A stretch of 64,000 nt of DNA from contig JALJCQ010000006.1 in the NCBI GenBank assembly GCA_023091665.1, positions 434,001-498,000 on the forward strand, read 5' to 3'. The notes below the pieces were generated by a model. The model was not told where the DNA came from. It saw only the letters and a list, made by a program, of their open reading frames with translations, and searched no databases. The position numbers were made by a program, and so were the translations under genes. Positions within the stretch are counted from its first letter, which is position 1. Each line of letters begins with the position of its first letter. The stretch comes from Pythium myriotylum. Lineage: Eukaryota > Oomycota > Peronosporomycetes > Pythiales > Pythiaceae. Below are positions 11,418 through 22,184 of the stretch, one piece after another.

Positions 11418-11908
11418 GGTTGAAATGGTCGATGAGGTGGCGGAGGTGGTGGAGGTGGTGGTTGTCGGTAGTGGTGGGACCGAAGCGGATCGCAGAATGA
11501 GGAGGTGCGAGAGGAGAGGAGGAGCTTTCGGATCGTGGTGATTCTCGCTTCATCTGGTTGGCGTCAAGGGTTTGCGATGGTAGCGATGGTAGCGATGATA
11601 GCGATGACAGCGACTCACAGTCAATCGAAGCTCTCTGTCGAGTGTCCACTGACCAACGTTGACGTCGTCTGTTTTCTGTCGATCGTCGGTCCGTGTGGTG
11701 TGCATCTGTGACGGTGCGTCTGGACCACCATCGCGTCCAGTGACGGTGTGTCTGGATCACCATCGCGTCTCGTGATGGTCCGTGTGGATCATCATCCCGA
11801 GAAGAGGACGGGTCGGCTCGTCACTTGTTACACGAGGTGCGTCGATTCTGTTCATGTCTCTGTCTGCATGTCTAGGTTTCAGGTTTGTTTGTCTGGTAAA
11901 CATCGATA

Positions 11909-11924
11909 CCCCCCCCCCCCCCCC
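11909..11924. repeat. C16 homopolymer
   Basis: A run of 16 C upstream of the aldo/keto reductase pseudogene. Similar G/C runs occur at 7114-7130, 21273-21285 and 58593-58605. Confidence 0.9.
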
Positions 11925-12249
11925 TCGCAGACCATTGGCTCGAAACGTGGATGTAGAACGTTGGAAGACTGTCGCGGGCGTCTGCGGTGGCTGCGGAGGC
12001 TGTGGAGGCGGTGTTGCCGCGTCCTTCAGAGTCTCCGGCTCGGGCACGGGAGCGAACGCAGAAACACTGATCGTCTGGACTGAGATTAGCTGCGGCACTG
12101 GCACCAGCAATGGCAGTGGCACCGGCACAGGCTTTGGTTTTTTGTATTTTAGACGTTCAACAGCGAGGGAAGCCTCAACGTATACGAATTGTAACCTGGT
12201 TACATCCCTCCGCTTGACGGACACAAACAGGTGCAAATCTACAGTAGTT

Positions 12250-13394
12250 CTTCAGGTCCGATGAATCATCCTTCCCGGAAGAACAATCGTACCTAACCAT
12301 ATGATCTTGCACAAAGTATCAGCCGTCTCCCTTTTTTTGACTCTATCACTGTACTCCACCGTGATCTGACAAAACATTTTCAAGAAATTACCAAAAGCTC
12401 TCATGTCTCCCGGATCGCAGGAACGTAACTTGCTTCTGACCCCTGTCGCTTTGACGTCTGCGTCTTTTCTCCGAGAGACTTTTGGTAAGGTTCATGCGCA
12501 CCTTGAATAGGGTCCTTAAAACCGGTGAGTTTGCTGAGGAACAACCCACGGTTACTCGTGGTTACACGCCGGTTTGATTATAATGGGGCTTCGCCCAACA
12601 AGCTGTCGCCACCCGCTACGCGGGCGGTTTTTCACTGGAGGTCATGGTTGTGGGGAAAACAGAAGTATTCAATCTAGGGAATGGCGTGAGTGTGTCCACT
12701 AATCACTGAAAGATTTCCCTGAATTGACAATGTTGGCCGTATTCGCACTGGTCTCGTCCTCACCCACAGGGGTCTCGAAGAAATCTCGCAAATTGCTTTG
12801 TGACATGGCGCAACGTGGAGTTGGTCATGCTAAAAACTTTTTCGACGACTCGATCTAGCCTGGTTCTCACCAGTTCCAGCGCCCCACTGGGCAACAAAAA
12901 CACAGCGAAAACACAGGAAAGACCACAAAACCTCAAAAATGCCTCGACACAGGTATCTCTTGTGGTATAGCACTCGGGAGATAGTCCCCCCCGCTTCACT
13001 ATGGGGCTATCGACAAAAAGATTGTGAACTCTGGTCATTTTGTGAGTGATTTTAACCGTGAGGAAAACGACTCAGGCAACGCCAGCTTTTGTCAGAAGAC
13101 ATTTGAATGGATTAGATTTTATTTTAGGCCCATCAGAAAAGGTAATTGATGCATGAGAGGAGAAGCGGTTAGGTCTTTTGATATATGGTGCTTTGGTTGG
13201 CTGAATAATCATCGATTTGATTCAAGAACGCTTCCCCAAAACGATTCGATTGGGACCTTCCTTCATATTTTAACCAATGAAAAGTCCGGATTTGCATGAC
13301 GGCTTTGGAGGCGACGACATGGCTTCCCGACAAAACGCGCTAACTAGGTTGTAGATAAGAGTAAAGTAGTATCAGTACCCCGTCTGAAGTAGTG
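12250..13394. other. Intergenic, right-arm-only block
   Basis: About 1.1 kb between the aldo/keto reductase region and transporter copy 2 with no credible gene. A 92-codon minus-strand frame (12760-13038) has no recognisable feature. It has no counterpart in the left P1 arm. Confidence 0.5.
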
Positions 13395-13478
13395 GCATCC
13401 TATCGAATGGCTCTGCATAACTTGGAGGAACGATTGTATTTGATCGAGAATATACAAAAAACATTATGCCAACTGCAC

Positions 13479-15062
13479 TTAGGCCTGGGTGAGCGGGGTC
13501 TTGGCCTCCTTGTAGGCCGCGACGTCCTCCAGACCTTGGGCCTCGCGCTGCTCGCGCTCATACTCCTCGTTGATCTCCTCGAGCGTCTTGCCCTTGGTCT
13601 CTGGCACCCAGAACGACACCAGCAGACCCATGAAACAACACGCCGCAAAGATGTAGAGCACGCCCTTGAAGCCCAGACTGCCCTTGGCCACCACCGAGAA
13701 GCACTGCGCCGCGATGATCGCGCCCACCTTGCCCGAGGCGGCCGAGATACCGTGACCAGTCGAGCGCACGGCCGTCGGGAACACCTCAGCCGGGATGATG
13801 AACGTCGTCGTGTTCGGACCAAAGTTGAAGAAGAACTGCGCGAACGAGTACATGACCACGAAGATTGTCGTGTGGTCCGACTTGAGCTCCTTGTAGAAGA
13901 TCGCGAGGAAGAGGAAGAGCAGCGTGAGCATCGTGAAACCCATGTACTGGATCGGCTTGCGGCCCCACTTGTCCACGAAGTAGACCGTGAACCAGTAGCC
14001 CGGCACCGTGCCGGCCAAGTTGATCAGACACGTGCCGACGGCGCGGTTCCACAGGTCGTCGTAGATCTTCTGGTTGCCCTTGCTCTTGGGCTTGCCGTAG
14101 CCGATGATCTCCAGCACGGCCGACGTGTTGAGGTTCGTGCCGTAGTAGCCGATGTCCAGGAAGAACCATGCGAGCGCACAGCCCAGCAGCACCTTGAGGT
14201 GGCTCCAACGGTTGAAGTAGGTGCGGAACGAGTAGGCAAAGTTGGAAAAGAAACCCGTCTTCGACTCGATCTTCTGCACGTCCGTCGTGAGCTTGTCGGT
14301 CGTCAAGAAGACCTGCGCCGCGTTCGCGCCGGCCTCCTCGTCCTTGAGCACATCCATCGCAAAGCGCGGCGTCTCCGGGATCTTGAGACGCCAGTAGACC
14401 GCGCCAAGCGCCGGCACCGCGCCGAACGCCGCCAGCGTGCGCCAGCAGTAGCCCAGCTGCGATGCGCCGTGCTCGATGATGTTGTTCTTGTTGGCCGCCA
14501 GCACGATCACCGACATGAGCGTGCCTGCGATGATGCCGAAGCCCTGCATCGCGAACACCGTCGCGATCATCGTGCCGCGGCGCGCCGAGCCCGCGAACTC
14601 GCTCGTGATCACGGCCGAGACTGGGTAGTCGCCGCCCACGCCCACGCCCAACACAAAGCGGAACAGGCTCAGCATGATCAGCAAATTGTTGCCGTCGCCG
14701 TTCACGGGCCACGTCGCGAAGGCGCACAGCAGCGCGCCGACGATCAGGATGATCAGCTCCACGCCATACACTTTCTTGCGGCCCAGCACGTCGCCCAGCA
14801 CCGCGAACGAGAGCTGGCCCACGGCGTTGCCCCACGACGACGCCGCCTTGACCCAGCCGTCCGACCGCGACGACAGACTCGACTTGCCAAAGTACTCGTA
14901 CGCGATCATCGGCACCATGAGACCGATGACGAAGTTGTCGTACGAGTCGACGAAGAAGCCCGAGCCGGCCACGAGCATGGCCTTGACGTGGGCTCGTGAG
15001 AACTTGGCCTGGTCCAGCGCATTCAGCGCCTCGAAGCGCTTGCCTTCCTTGCCTTCGACCAT
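13479..15062 (-). CDS. Phosphate:H+ symporter, MFS PHS family, copy 2
   Basis: A 527-residue, twelve-segment transporter nearly identical to the one at 1488-3071 and facing it. Differences seen are in residues 2-8 (VEGKEGK instead of GEGKESR) and one Ala/Thr change in the second half. The motifs GDVLGRKKVYG and VPETKGKTLEEINEEYE are intact. The 5' flank keeps only about 60 bp of similarity to copy 1, including the Inr-like element near 15104-15122. Further upstream the promoters differ, so the copies could be regulated differently while encoding the same plasma-membrane phosphate importer. Confidence 0.93.
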   Translation of the reverse strand: MVEGKEGKRFEALNALDQAKFSRAHVKAMLVAGSGFFVDSYDNFVIGLMVPMIAYEYFGKSSLSSRSDGWVKAASSWGNAVGQLSFAVLGDVLGRKKVYGVELIILIVGALLCAFATWPVNGDGNNLLIMLSLFRFVLGVGVGGDYPVSAVITSEFAGSARRGTMIATVFAMQGFGIIAGTLMSVIVLAANKNNIIEHGASQLGYCWRTLAAFGAVPALGAVYWRLKIPETPRFAMDVLKDEEAGANAAQVFLTTDKLTTDVQKIESKTGFFSNFAYSFRTYFNRWSHLKVLLGCALAWFFLDIGYYGTNLNTSAVLEIIGYGKPKSKGNQKIYDDLWNRAVGTCLINLAGTVPGYWFTVYFVDKWGRKPIQYMGFTMLTLLFLFLAIFYKELKSDHTTIFVVMYSFAQFFFNFGPNTTTFIIPAEVFPTAVRSTGHGISAASGKVGAIIAAQCFSVVAKGSLGFKGVLYIFAACCFMGLLVSFWVPETKGKTLEEINEEYEREQREAQGLEDVAAYKEAKTPLTQA

Positions 15063-15604
15063 CTCGGACTGTCTGGACTGCCTCGGGGCTTGCTCTCGAC
15101 GAGGAAGATTGAGGAATGTTTAAAGGAGACCAAGGCTCTGCGAGTTCCATACGTGTACACCCACGGGATCCTGTCCCCCTTCTCACTGAGAGGGGCCAGC
15201 CACTGGTCCTCGCTCAGGGACAAGTCTCATCGCCATTCGAATCTCGCCGACTTAAGTCGCTGCACTTCAAGATTCGACCGAGACCCACAGAAAGCAACTA
15301 AAGTGATGTGCAATGTGTGCACCGTGTGCGTAGCTGGGAGTCAAGTGAACGAATCTCGCCGTGAGATTCGAGACGGTCCAAGAAGGGGGATGAGAGTTGG
15401 GGAACACGGCGGGGCAGGTTGATGGAGAATTTCAATGTGGTCCACGTAATGTTGAGAGTTTGCCGACCCAATTTTATATGTTTAGGAGATATCTCTATCT
15501 TGGAATTGGGGAATCGTTTGAAGATTACAAGGAACCACTGTGTAGTTTCATTATTTACATTTGTGTGTTGATGTGACTAAACATGACTGACCTCTCAGTG
15601 GATG

Positions 15605-15655
15605 ACCCCGAGCCAAGCGTCGAGACTGCCTCAGTCTCGACGCTTGGCTCGGGGT
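15605..15655. repeat. Perfect 24-bp hairpin, 3-nt loop
   Basis: ACCCCGAGCCAAGCGTCGAG... at 15605-15628 is followed after CCT by its exact reverse complement at 15632-15655. No gene overlaps it. It could be a foldback remnant or the end of a small element; function unknown. Confidence 0.95.
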
Positions 15656-16918
15656 AATCCACGCTTGATTGATTACAATGTGCCAAGAGTGGAGACTGAA
15701 AGGTCTTATCCACCACGCTCTAACTGTACAGTTTAGTCATGTCTCCACAACCCCCCAGCGCTCGATTCTTTCATGGCGGTCACCACAGACGAGCAAGACT
15801 GTTGGATGCCGTCCTCCGAAATCTAGTGCTAGGAGCCTTCCTGTTATCCATCCCCACGGGATCATGGGTGACCTACGTGCGCGGGCATCGATTTGCCAAC
15901 TCGCTCTCTCGCATGACTAAGCGCCAGTCAAGCGCGTGATTTATCCACGTATGATTTGAAAACCAAGCGAACGTACGACAAATGAGAACCCTGAATACGT
16001 GGCTTCCACCTCGTAAATGCCAGAGATGCGGTCTGTTGAGTATCCAACCACAGATCGCTGGATCTCTACGGATGTCGAGCTCTCCAACTCCCATCAACTC
16101 GAGACGATATGAGGGTGCCCGATCCACGATGGATGGCCAGAAAACCACGCATGCTTCAATACAATGAGTCTGAATTGGAGTGGCTCTCTTGATTGCAGCT
16201 CGCATCTCGCCGTAGCCGCACATACTGTAGAATGAAATTGCAGCGTCCCCGGTGTGCTGGAGCTGCCGCAATGAAAAGAGCGGGACACGTGATGCACGAT
16301 GTATTGTATTTGGCGACAACGATGTGCACGTTCTCCATGGTCCACCATCCACCGACTCAATGAGTTCAAGTTGACCTGTTCAAACCACCCCATCGCTGTA
16401 TCTACCAAAAGGAGAAGGCATCAAATTCAAAAGGTATAATGGCTATTGCCTGGTTTCACAACTTGACTGCCCTATACAAATGAATCATTTATGGACGGTA
16501 TTATGTTCCATGTGAAGCGGTGGTGACGTCTGATTATGACGTCTCCAGGAATCGTCCAGTTCTTGTTGGAGTGGCAATCATCGGATAAAGCCACAGTGAG
16601 ACCGTCTGTTCAAGACAGATTGTTTCTGGCAATCTCAGATTGATTAGTTCGACCATCGCGCCCCAAGTCATCAATCCACAGTCCCAGCGAAAGACGGTCA
16701 CGAACGAGTCTTTGGCGCGATCGTTTCTGGGGCATCTGTGTTTGGTCAACTGCCGAGCCTCTACCCGAGGCTGAATACTTCATCGATCCTTCGTAGACGC
16801 GTCACTATGAACGACCGCTAACTGAAGACTGGACTGTCCGTTCAGTCCTTGTACCTCGAGGTGGGCCCCTGGTGACCCGACATCCGTTTGGAGTTGCTCC
16901 GGGACCTCACGACGATCG

Positions 16919-16934
16919 GATCATTCTTCAATTT
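16919..16934 (+). promoter_or_regulatory. Oomycete Inr+FPR core promoter
   Basis: GATCATTCTTCAATTT differs from the consensus GCTCATTYYNCAWTTT at one position and lies 47 bp before the ATG at 16981. Confidence 0.8.
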
Positions 16935-16980
16935 GCTTCATTCCAAGCAACCCAGCTCTCCAGTTATCTTCAGCCAAGCT

Positions 16981-17847
16981 ATGCTCTCTCTGCGCAAGCT
17001 TTGTGTGTTCGCGGCGTGCGTCGTCGCGTTCTCAAGCGACTTATCGGTTCGCGCAGAAACCTCGGGCGTGGTCCAGCGAAACCTACGCGGGGAAGTGGCC
17101 ATGGGAGGGGGCGATGTTACGCAAGTAGCTGGTACGAGCGGTGGAGGCGGAGGCGAAGCCACGCAGAGCGCGCCGTCGGGAGGTGTCTCGGGAGGTGGCG
17201 ACCAAGGTGGTAAGGCCGGTCCTCCTGGTGGAGGAGACTTCGGCGGCAAGGGCGGCAAGGGTGGTCCTCCGGGCGGTGGCGACTTCGGTGGCAAGGAAGA
17301 CTTCGGTGGCAAGGGCGGCAAGGGTGGTCCCCCGGGTGGAGGTGACTTTGGCGGCAAGGGAGACTTCGGTGGCAAGGGCGGCAAGGGCGGTCCCCCGGGT
17401 GGAGGTGACTTTGGCGGCAAGGGAGACTTCGGTGGCAAGGGCGGCAAGGGCGGTCCCCCGGGTGGAGATGACTTTGGCGGCAAGGGAGACTTCGGTGGCA
17501 AGGGCGGCAAGGGCGGTCCCCCGGGCGGTGGCGACTTCGGTGGCAAGGGAGACTTTGGCGGCAAGGGAGACTTCGGTGGCAAGGGCGGCAAGGGTGGTCC
17601 CCCGGGTGGAGGTGACTTTGGCGGCAAGGGCGACAAGGGTGGTCCTCCGGGCGGCGGTGACTCCGGCGGTAAGGGTGGCCAGCCTTCTCCTCCGAGTTTC
17701 AACTTCGGCGATGTTGGCCAGAACGGAGGCGGTAAGGATGCTCCTGCTCCTGCCCCTGCTGCTGCTCCTGCGCCTGCACCTGCACCTGCACCCGCACAGG
17801 CGACCTCAGGCGGAAAGGCTAGTAGCGATCCGTCGCAGTCCGCCTAA
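16981..17847 (+). CDS. Secreted RNLR-motif glycine-rich repeat protein
   Basis: A 288-residue protein with a signal peptide (about 1-25, MLSLRKLCVFAACVVAFSSD...) and an RNLR motif at residues 33-36 in the position of the RxLR host-targeting motif of oomycete effectors. No clear dEER follows. Most of the mature protein is about ten imperfect copies of a KGGPPGGGDFGGKGDFGGKG unit, then a PSFNFGDVGQNGGG segment, an Ala-Pro run and a short polar tail. The start at 16981 is chosen because it gives the signal peptide and lies 47 bp past a core promoter. Glycine-rich repeats also suggest a structural or wall protein; the RNLR could be coincidental. A decayed tandem paralog lies at 19746-20284. Confidence 0.85.
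   Translation: MLSLRKLCVFAACVVAFSSDLSVRAETSGVVQRNLRGEVAMGGGDVTQVAGTSGGGGGEATQSAPSGGVSGGGDQGGKAGPPGGGDFGGKGGKGGPPGGGDFGGKEDFGGKGGKGGPPGGGDFGGKGDFGGKGGKGGPPGGGDFGGKGDFGGKGGKGGPPGGDDFGGKGDFGGKGGKGGPPGGGDFGGKGDFGGKGDFGGKGGKGGPPGGGDFGGKGDKGGPPGGGDSGGKGGQPSPPSFNFGDVGQNGGGKDAPAPAPAAAPAPAPAPAPAQATSGGKASSDPSQSA
17225..17690 (+). repeat. In-frame GGDFGGKG minisatellite
   Basis: Tandem coding repeats of GGTGGCGACTTCGGTGGCAA-like units, with variable numbers of the GDFGGKG sub-unit between GGKGGPPG spacers. Repeat number is likely to vary between alleles. Confidence 0.9.
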
Positions 17848-18345
17848 GCCACGTGCCTTGCTGTGCCGTATACGTGTTGACCGAGCGAAAGCTTCGTCGC
17901 TGAGTAATCTGCGCTTTATAGGCGCACTCACGACGAAGTACCGTTTCGTGTTATGAGATGTAATGCATGTCTTTCTTTCTCTACTAGTGGGCCGAGCTCA
18001 ATACTGACAGATTGAGAGTCCTTTGCATTAAGACTCTCTGATTGATTTCAATATACTCATCATCACCAACGTTACGAGTACTCTTCCCGAGGTTGCTATC
18101 ACTTCACGCAGTTACCACTAATAGTGATTGGAGTTTTGACGCGGCTAGATTTGACTCCTTTGCACTTTTCATCATTGCCTCGTGATTTTAACTCACACAC
18201 AGGCAAACACAATTAAATTTGTGTCTTTCGGAGAAGGTTGTCTTGACCAACTGCAACAAAAACGAGAGCTTGGGTTTGATATGTGGACCACAGATTATTG
18301 GAGATCCAGCTGTCTGATGAAGTCGTCAATGGATAAGAGTTGTTA

Positions 18346-18403
18346 TCGACAATATCATCGTTTTGGGCAAGGCAGCAACTGCCTTAACCACCCAAAACGA
18401 TAT
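18346..18403. repeat. Imperfect hairpin ~25 bp arms
   Basis: ATCGACAATATCATCGTTTTGG and the later CCAAAACGATATTGTCGG are inverted copies around a CAAGGCAGCAACTGCCTT centre. No gene overlaps it. Function unknown. Confidence 0.8.
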
Positions 18404-19682
18404 TGTCGGACTGTGATGGAGAAGATTTTGAAGGTCGGCAAGTCAGTCTGCGAAGTGTGGTGCATTGCTCCCTTTTTTCATTGAGTTACATAAACCAAGC
18501 TCAAGATTGCCGGACACAATCCCACATCCAGGCATCATGAGCTTATCGCAATCTTCCAGTGGTCCCTTTTCAAAGTAACGGGGCCATTGACCTCGGATGT
18601 GTGGAAGGCCGTGAGGTGGGTGGACCGCGCTTTACCGCTCTATCACGGGATCGCGCATCTTGGGACCAAGAGGCGGTGCCAACTCGCTCTCTCGCATGCA
18701 CGATGAGGCGTCAGTAAGACGCGCCATTTATCCGCATGTGATTGAGAAACCAACTGAGCATACAACGAAAGACGACCATGGTAGCACGAACCCCCTACAT
18801 GAGGGCTCGTGAATGTGACCAACTGGATCCCTTCATTAGTGGACAGAATTCCTGTACCGGTACGAGGAAGCATATCAGGTGCAATCCTGCTGGATCTATT
18901 CGGATACCGGACTTGCAAACTCCCACCAATCGGAGAGGACATGATGTTGAACGCTCGAACTACAATGGATGACCGGTTAGCAGGTACAGTCATGGGTGAT
19001 AACTCGAGCCAATCTATGGGTCGCTGCTCGCATCAAGTCGCAGCTGTATTTCGGATAGACACGTCCATGGCGACAGATCGTAGGTGTGGTCAATCATTGT
19101 CAGCTGTGCGCCGACCCAAAGTTAACCAATTCAAGTCAAGTTTGGTTCCTTTCGTGTCAATACTCATCAAGTAAGCAAGATGTATTGGATATTACCAACT
19201 TTATACTGGTAAAGTCCAAAACTCATAATGTTTTTTGCCAAGGATATTAAATTCCAAGGTTGCTGTCGCACTGTCCAGTTGCTTGTTGATTATGACGTCT
19301 CCGTGGTCCGTGTTGGAGCTGCAATCAGTGCAACTTGCACTGTTTGCGACAGATTGTTTCAAGCAAATTCGGTGTGATTAGTACGACCACCTAGATCACA
19401 AGCTCTTCCACCCACGGGCCGAGTGAAAGACGGCGATAGAGAGGTGCTTGACGCTATCGATTCTGGGGACATCTGTGTTCGGATAATAGCCGAGCCTCTA
19501 CCACAGTGCCCGTCGAAGGTGGATACTGTACACGGTCGCTCCTTCGTTGACGCACCAATAATCTTAACGACCTCTATCTGAGGACTGGACTCCCCGTTTA
19601 GTACTTGCGCTGTACTGTATCTCCCCTTTGTTGGGGGAGTTCACGAACTCAAATCCACGGGGCAGGCCTCCAGGACCTCTCG

Positions 19683-19698
19683 GCTCATTCCTCAATTT
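19683..19698 (+). promoter_or_regulatory. Exact oomycete Inr+FPR core promoter
   Basis: GCTCATTCCTCAATTT matches GCTCATTYYNCAWTTT at every position and lies 48 bp before the ATG of the pseudogene at 19746. The promoter looks intact although the gene is not. Confidence 0.85.
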
Positions 19699-19745
19699 GC
19701 TTCACTTCAAGCAACACACTTCTCCAACTCTCGTTTCAAAAAGCC

Positions 19746-20284
19746 ATGCTCTCTCTTCACAAGCTATGTGTGTTCGTCGCGTGCGCCACCGCATTCTCTA
19801 CCGACTTTACGTCGAGGCGGAGACGTCGGTAGCGATCCAACGAAACCTACGCGGTGAAGCTGCAATGGGAGGGGGAGATGTAACACAAGTCGCCGGAACG
19901 AGTGGTGGAGGCTAACCCACAAAGGGTGGAGCCCCTGGCGGCTTCGCAGATGATTTCGGCGGCAAGGGTGGCTTCCCAGGTGGCGGCGACCTCGGCGGCA
20001 AGGGTGGTGCTCCTGGTGGAGGTAAGGGCGGCTTTCCAGGCGGCGGTGACTTCGGTGGCAAGGGTGGTGCTCCTGGCGGGGGCAAGGGCGGCTTCCCAGG
20101 TGGGGGTGACTTTGGTGGCAAGGGTGAAATGCCATCGATCGGCGGAAAAGGTGGCCAGCCTTCCGCTCCAAGCTTCAACTTTGGCGATCTTGGCGACGAG
20201 GTGAACATTGCGAAGGGTGGTGATCCGTCCCCACCGGCTACCTCGAGTGGTAACGGTGGTAGCGATCCGGCGCAGTCTGCTTAA
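19746..20284 (+). pseudogene. RNLR glycine-rich repeat protein, decayed paralog
   Basis: Starts with a signal peptide (MLSLHKLCVFVACATAF) very like the gene at 16981. A frameshift near 19816 sends the frame to a TAG within ten codons; in the shifted frame the sequence continues through QRNLRGEAAMGGGDVTQVAG, then meets a TAA at 19913-19915. Beyond it the same frame stays open with GGKGGFPGGGDFGGKGG repeats and a GQPSAPSFNFGDLGDE segment to the stop at 20282-20284. Two lesions make function unlikely. The core promoter is still perfect, so a truncated secreted peptide might be transcribed. Confidence 0.85.
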
Positions 20285-20954
20285 CGCATGACCCCTGTTT
20301 GAAGTCGTATTTCTGTCGATCGAGTGGGCGTTTTGTACCCGAGCAGTCATCTACCGAGAGACCTTCCGCAGCGAAGTCTGAACTATGATGTATGTAATGT
20401 CATTCTAGTTTTCGATAATCATGAGTTCATAACAGCAGGCTTGCCCCTCATTTACCGATGAATATCTCGTGCACTTTGCCCAGCTTCTGAAATATATGGA
20501 GCGACGTACAAGAGATGCTTGCGAACGACCTACGCTCGTGTTGGTCCCAAGCGACCGGCCAAGTTGAGCCCTAACATGTCGTATTCTTCAAGCTCTCCCA
20601 AATTACACTGTTTCATTCTACTCGAAGACTTCGTCATCACCATAATCTCTCGAAGTCGAGAAATTTAGAATAACCGCAAGTTGTTGTGTGTACAGTGGGT
20701 TTAGAGCTCCAAGGGAGATCGAACGCGAACAATACGTATGTGTGGTAAAATTGCAGCTTTGAAGTCTGCGGAATGACCGAGTAATACCTCAATCAACGAG
20801 AACTCGTTGCAACCAGCTTTCACCGTGGCTCGCGAATTAGGTGTCCTCATGCATTGAGGAATCTTCTGTGGATGCGGGTTCTCTCTAATGCCTCCTGAAC
20901 ACACACGTCGCAGATGTACCCATATGAAGACTCGGCTCATGTCGCAAACACAAC

Positions 20955-21990
20955 GTCGTCACACGTCGCAGATGGATACGTACTGCTGGCGAATGGCGAC
21001 AAATCCATATCCACCCGCTCACGACGACCATGAATATGAACGCGGCTGTATTTGTCGCGAATACACTATCAACATGAAACAATTGGGTGGTCGGCAGATA
21101 TGACAGGCATGAAGCGGTCACCCTCGTTAGATTCAAACACCAGAGAAGATTGGGAGGGATTGGACGGCTTGCCCTGGTGGCTGATTTGGCAGTTTTTTTG
21201 ACAGCTCCTTTCGGTTGTACTCTAGTTTTGGAAGCTGCTGGAGAACGTATTGGCTTCCGTGTTGGCACCACCGGGGGGGGGGGGGATTCGTGGCCGACGT
21301 GGAGAATGGAAGAGTGAGTGGGGTGGCCATCCGTAGTCGTTGAGTGAGTGGGGTGAAGGCCGATCGTCGGCAGTCGGTTGCTGCCAAGAAAACTGCATAG
21401 TCCTCCGCACGATGAGGATGGTTTGTTGAAGCTCCTCGTGGCAATTGGCACTCCTTTTCCGCGGCTCAAGCGTCATGCACATGCACACGCACATGCACAG
21501 GAGAAATGCTTTGCTTTTCTGGCTTCTCGCGCGCGTGTGGCGTGTAGGTCAGTTGTAGTCGGACAGTCACTGTGGTACAAGTCTATCGTTGGTAATAGTT
21601 GGGTCGTAGAGCGTAGTAAAGTACTTTAGTACGTCGTACTGGATTGTTGCGGGCGGTGTTGCTCAAGACTCCCGAAGAGTGTACCGGACGACGGACGTGG
21701 TGATGGATAATTTGTCCCCATACGGTCCATCCACACACCCCGGAACTAGTGGAAACAAGTGGAAACGGAGAATACTGTATTGGAACAGCCGCGTTGACCG
21801 CTGAGCCAGTGAGGGGACGATCACACCGTTAATAGAAAAGATTCTGTCAATTACTCTTCTTATGTGGGGTTTGTTGGTCGCGGTCTCGATTATTTGTCCG
21901 AGATGAATATGATGGCGGGCGAGTTCAAGCTGTGGACGTGTACTTACGTGTGTCGTGAGGGTTCAGTGAATCAACCAAACGTGATGAGCT
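20955..21990 (-). repeat. Left arm of eroded palindrome P0
   Basis: The outer end (20955-21100, CGTCGTCACACGTCGCAG... ATACACTATCAACATGAA) resembles the outer end of P4 at 49740-49905. The inner part (about 21440-21960) is the reverse complement of the upstream region of the gene at 22985. The place where the mirror copy of that gene should lie (about 21100-21330) now holds unrelated sequence and a G13 run, so the left gene has been lost. Confidence 0.65.
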
Positions 21991-22184
21991 CCCATGGATT
22001 GTCACGCCAGATCGACCGGCGGCCGTGAATCAGTAGAGCCGATGACTTGTCATGGATGGCTATGGGTTGTGTTGGGGAGGAGCCCATAAAACTCTGATCA
22101 AATCGTTGATCCATCAACGCGAGTTCCAAACCGTCAACACCAATATCTCGCGGTCGCCAGCCGACCCAGAGAGTCAGTGTTTGG

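Larger units (their letters stand above)
7232..15122 (-). repeat. Right arm of inverted duplication P1
   Basis: Reverse-complement counterpart of 1430-5566. It carries dioxygenase copy 2 (+) and transporter copy 2 (-). Relative to the left arm it holds a TIR element (9197-9836) and a block of about 3.2 kb (about 10216-13394) with a broken aldo/keto reductase gene. The transporter-side homology resumes at about 13395, just past the transporter stop, where the left arm continues straight on at 3155. Confidence 0.88.
15840..17870 (+). repeat. Tandem segmental duplication, unit 1
   Basis: Upstream flank and gene of unit 1 resemble 18650-20300. Shared pieces include CCAACTCGCTCTCTCGCATG at about 15896 and 18677, the block with GACAGATTGTTTC (16614 and 19348), GCCGAGCCTCTACC (16752 and 19491) and the promoter plus start of the RNLR gene. 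Divergence is considerable, so the duplication is old. Confidence 0.75.
18650..20300 (+). repeat. Tandem segmental duplication, unit 2
   Basis: Second copy of the unit at 15840-17870, covering the upstream flank, core promoter and RNLR glycine-rich gene, which is broken here. Confidence 0.75.

Noticed and set aside
1430..15122. Inverted duplications as fold-back assembly artefacts
   Set aside because: Arms differ by substitutions, a nine-codon deletion, a 640 bp TIR element and a 3.2 kb block in P1, and by amino-acid changes in P3 and P5; axes are unique sequence. P4 arms look identical, so an artefact there is less firmly excluded.
17225..17690. Repeat array as CRISPR or satellite
   Set aside because: The repeats are in frame within a secreted protein and lack unique spacers; the sequence is eukaryotic.
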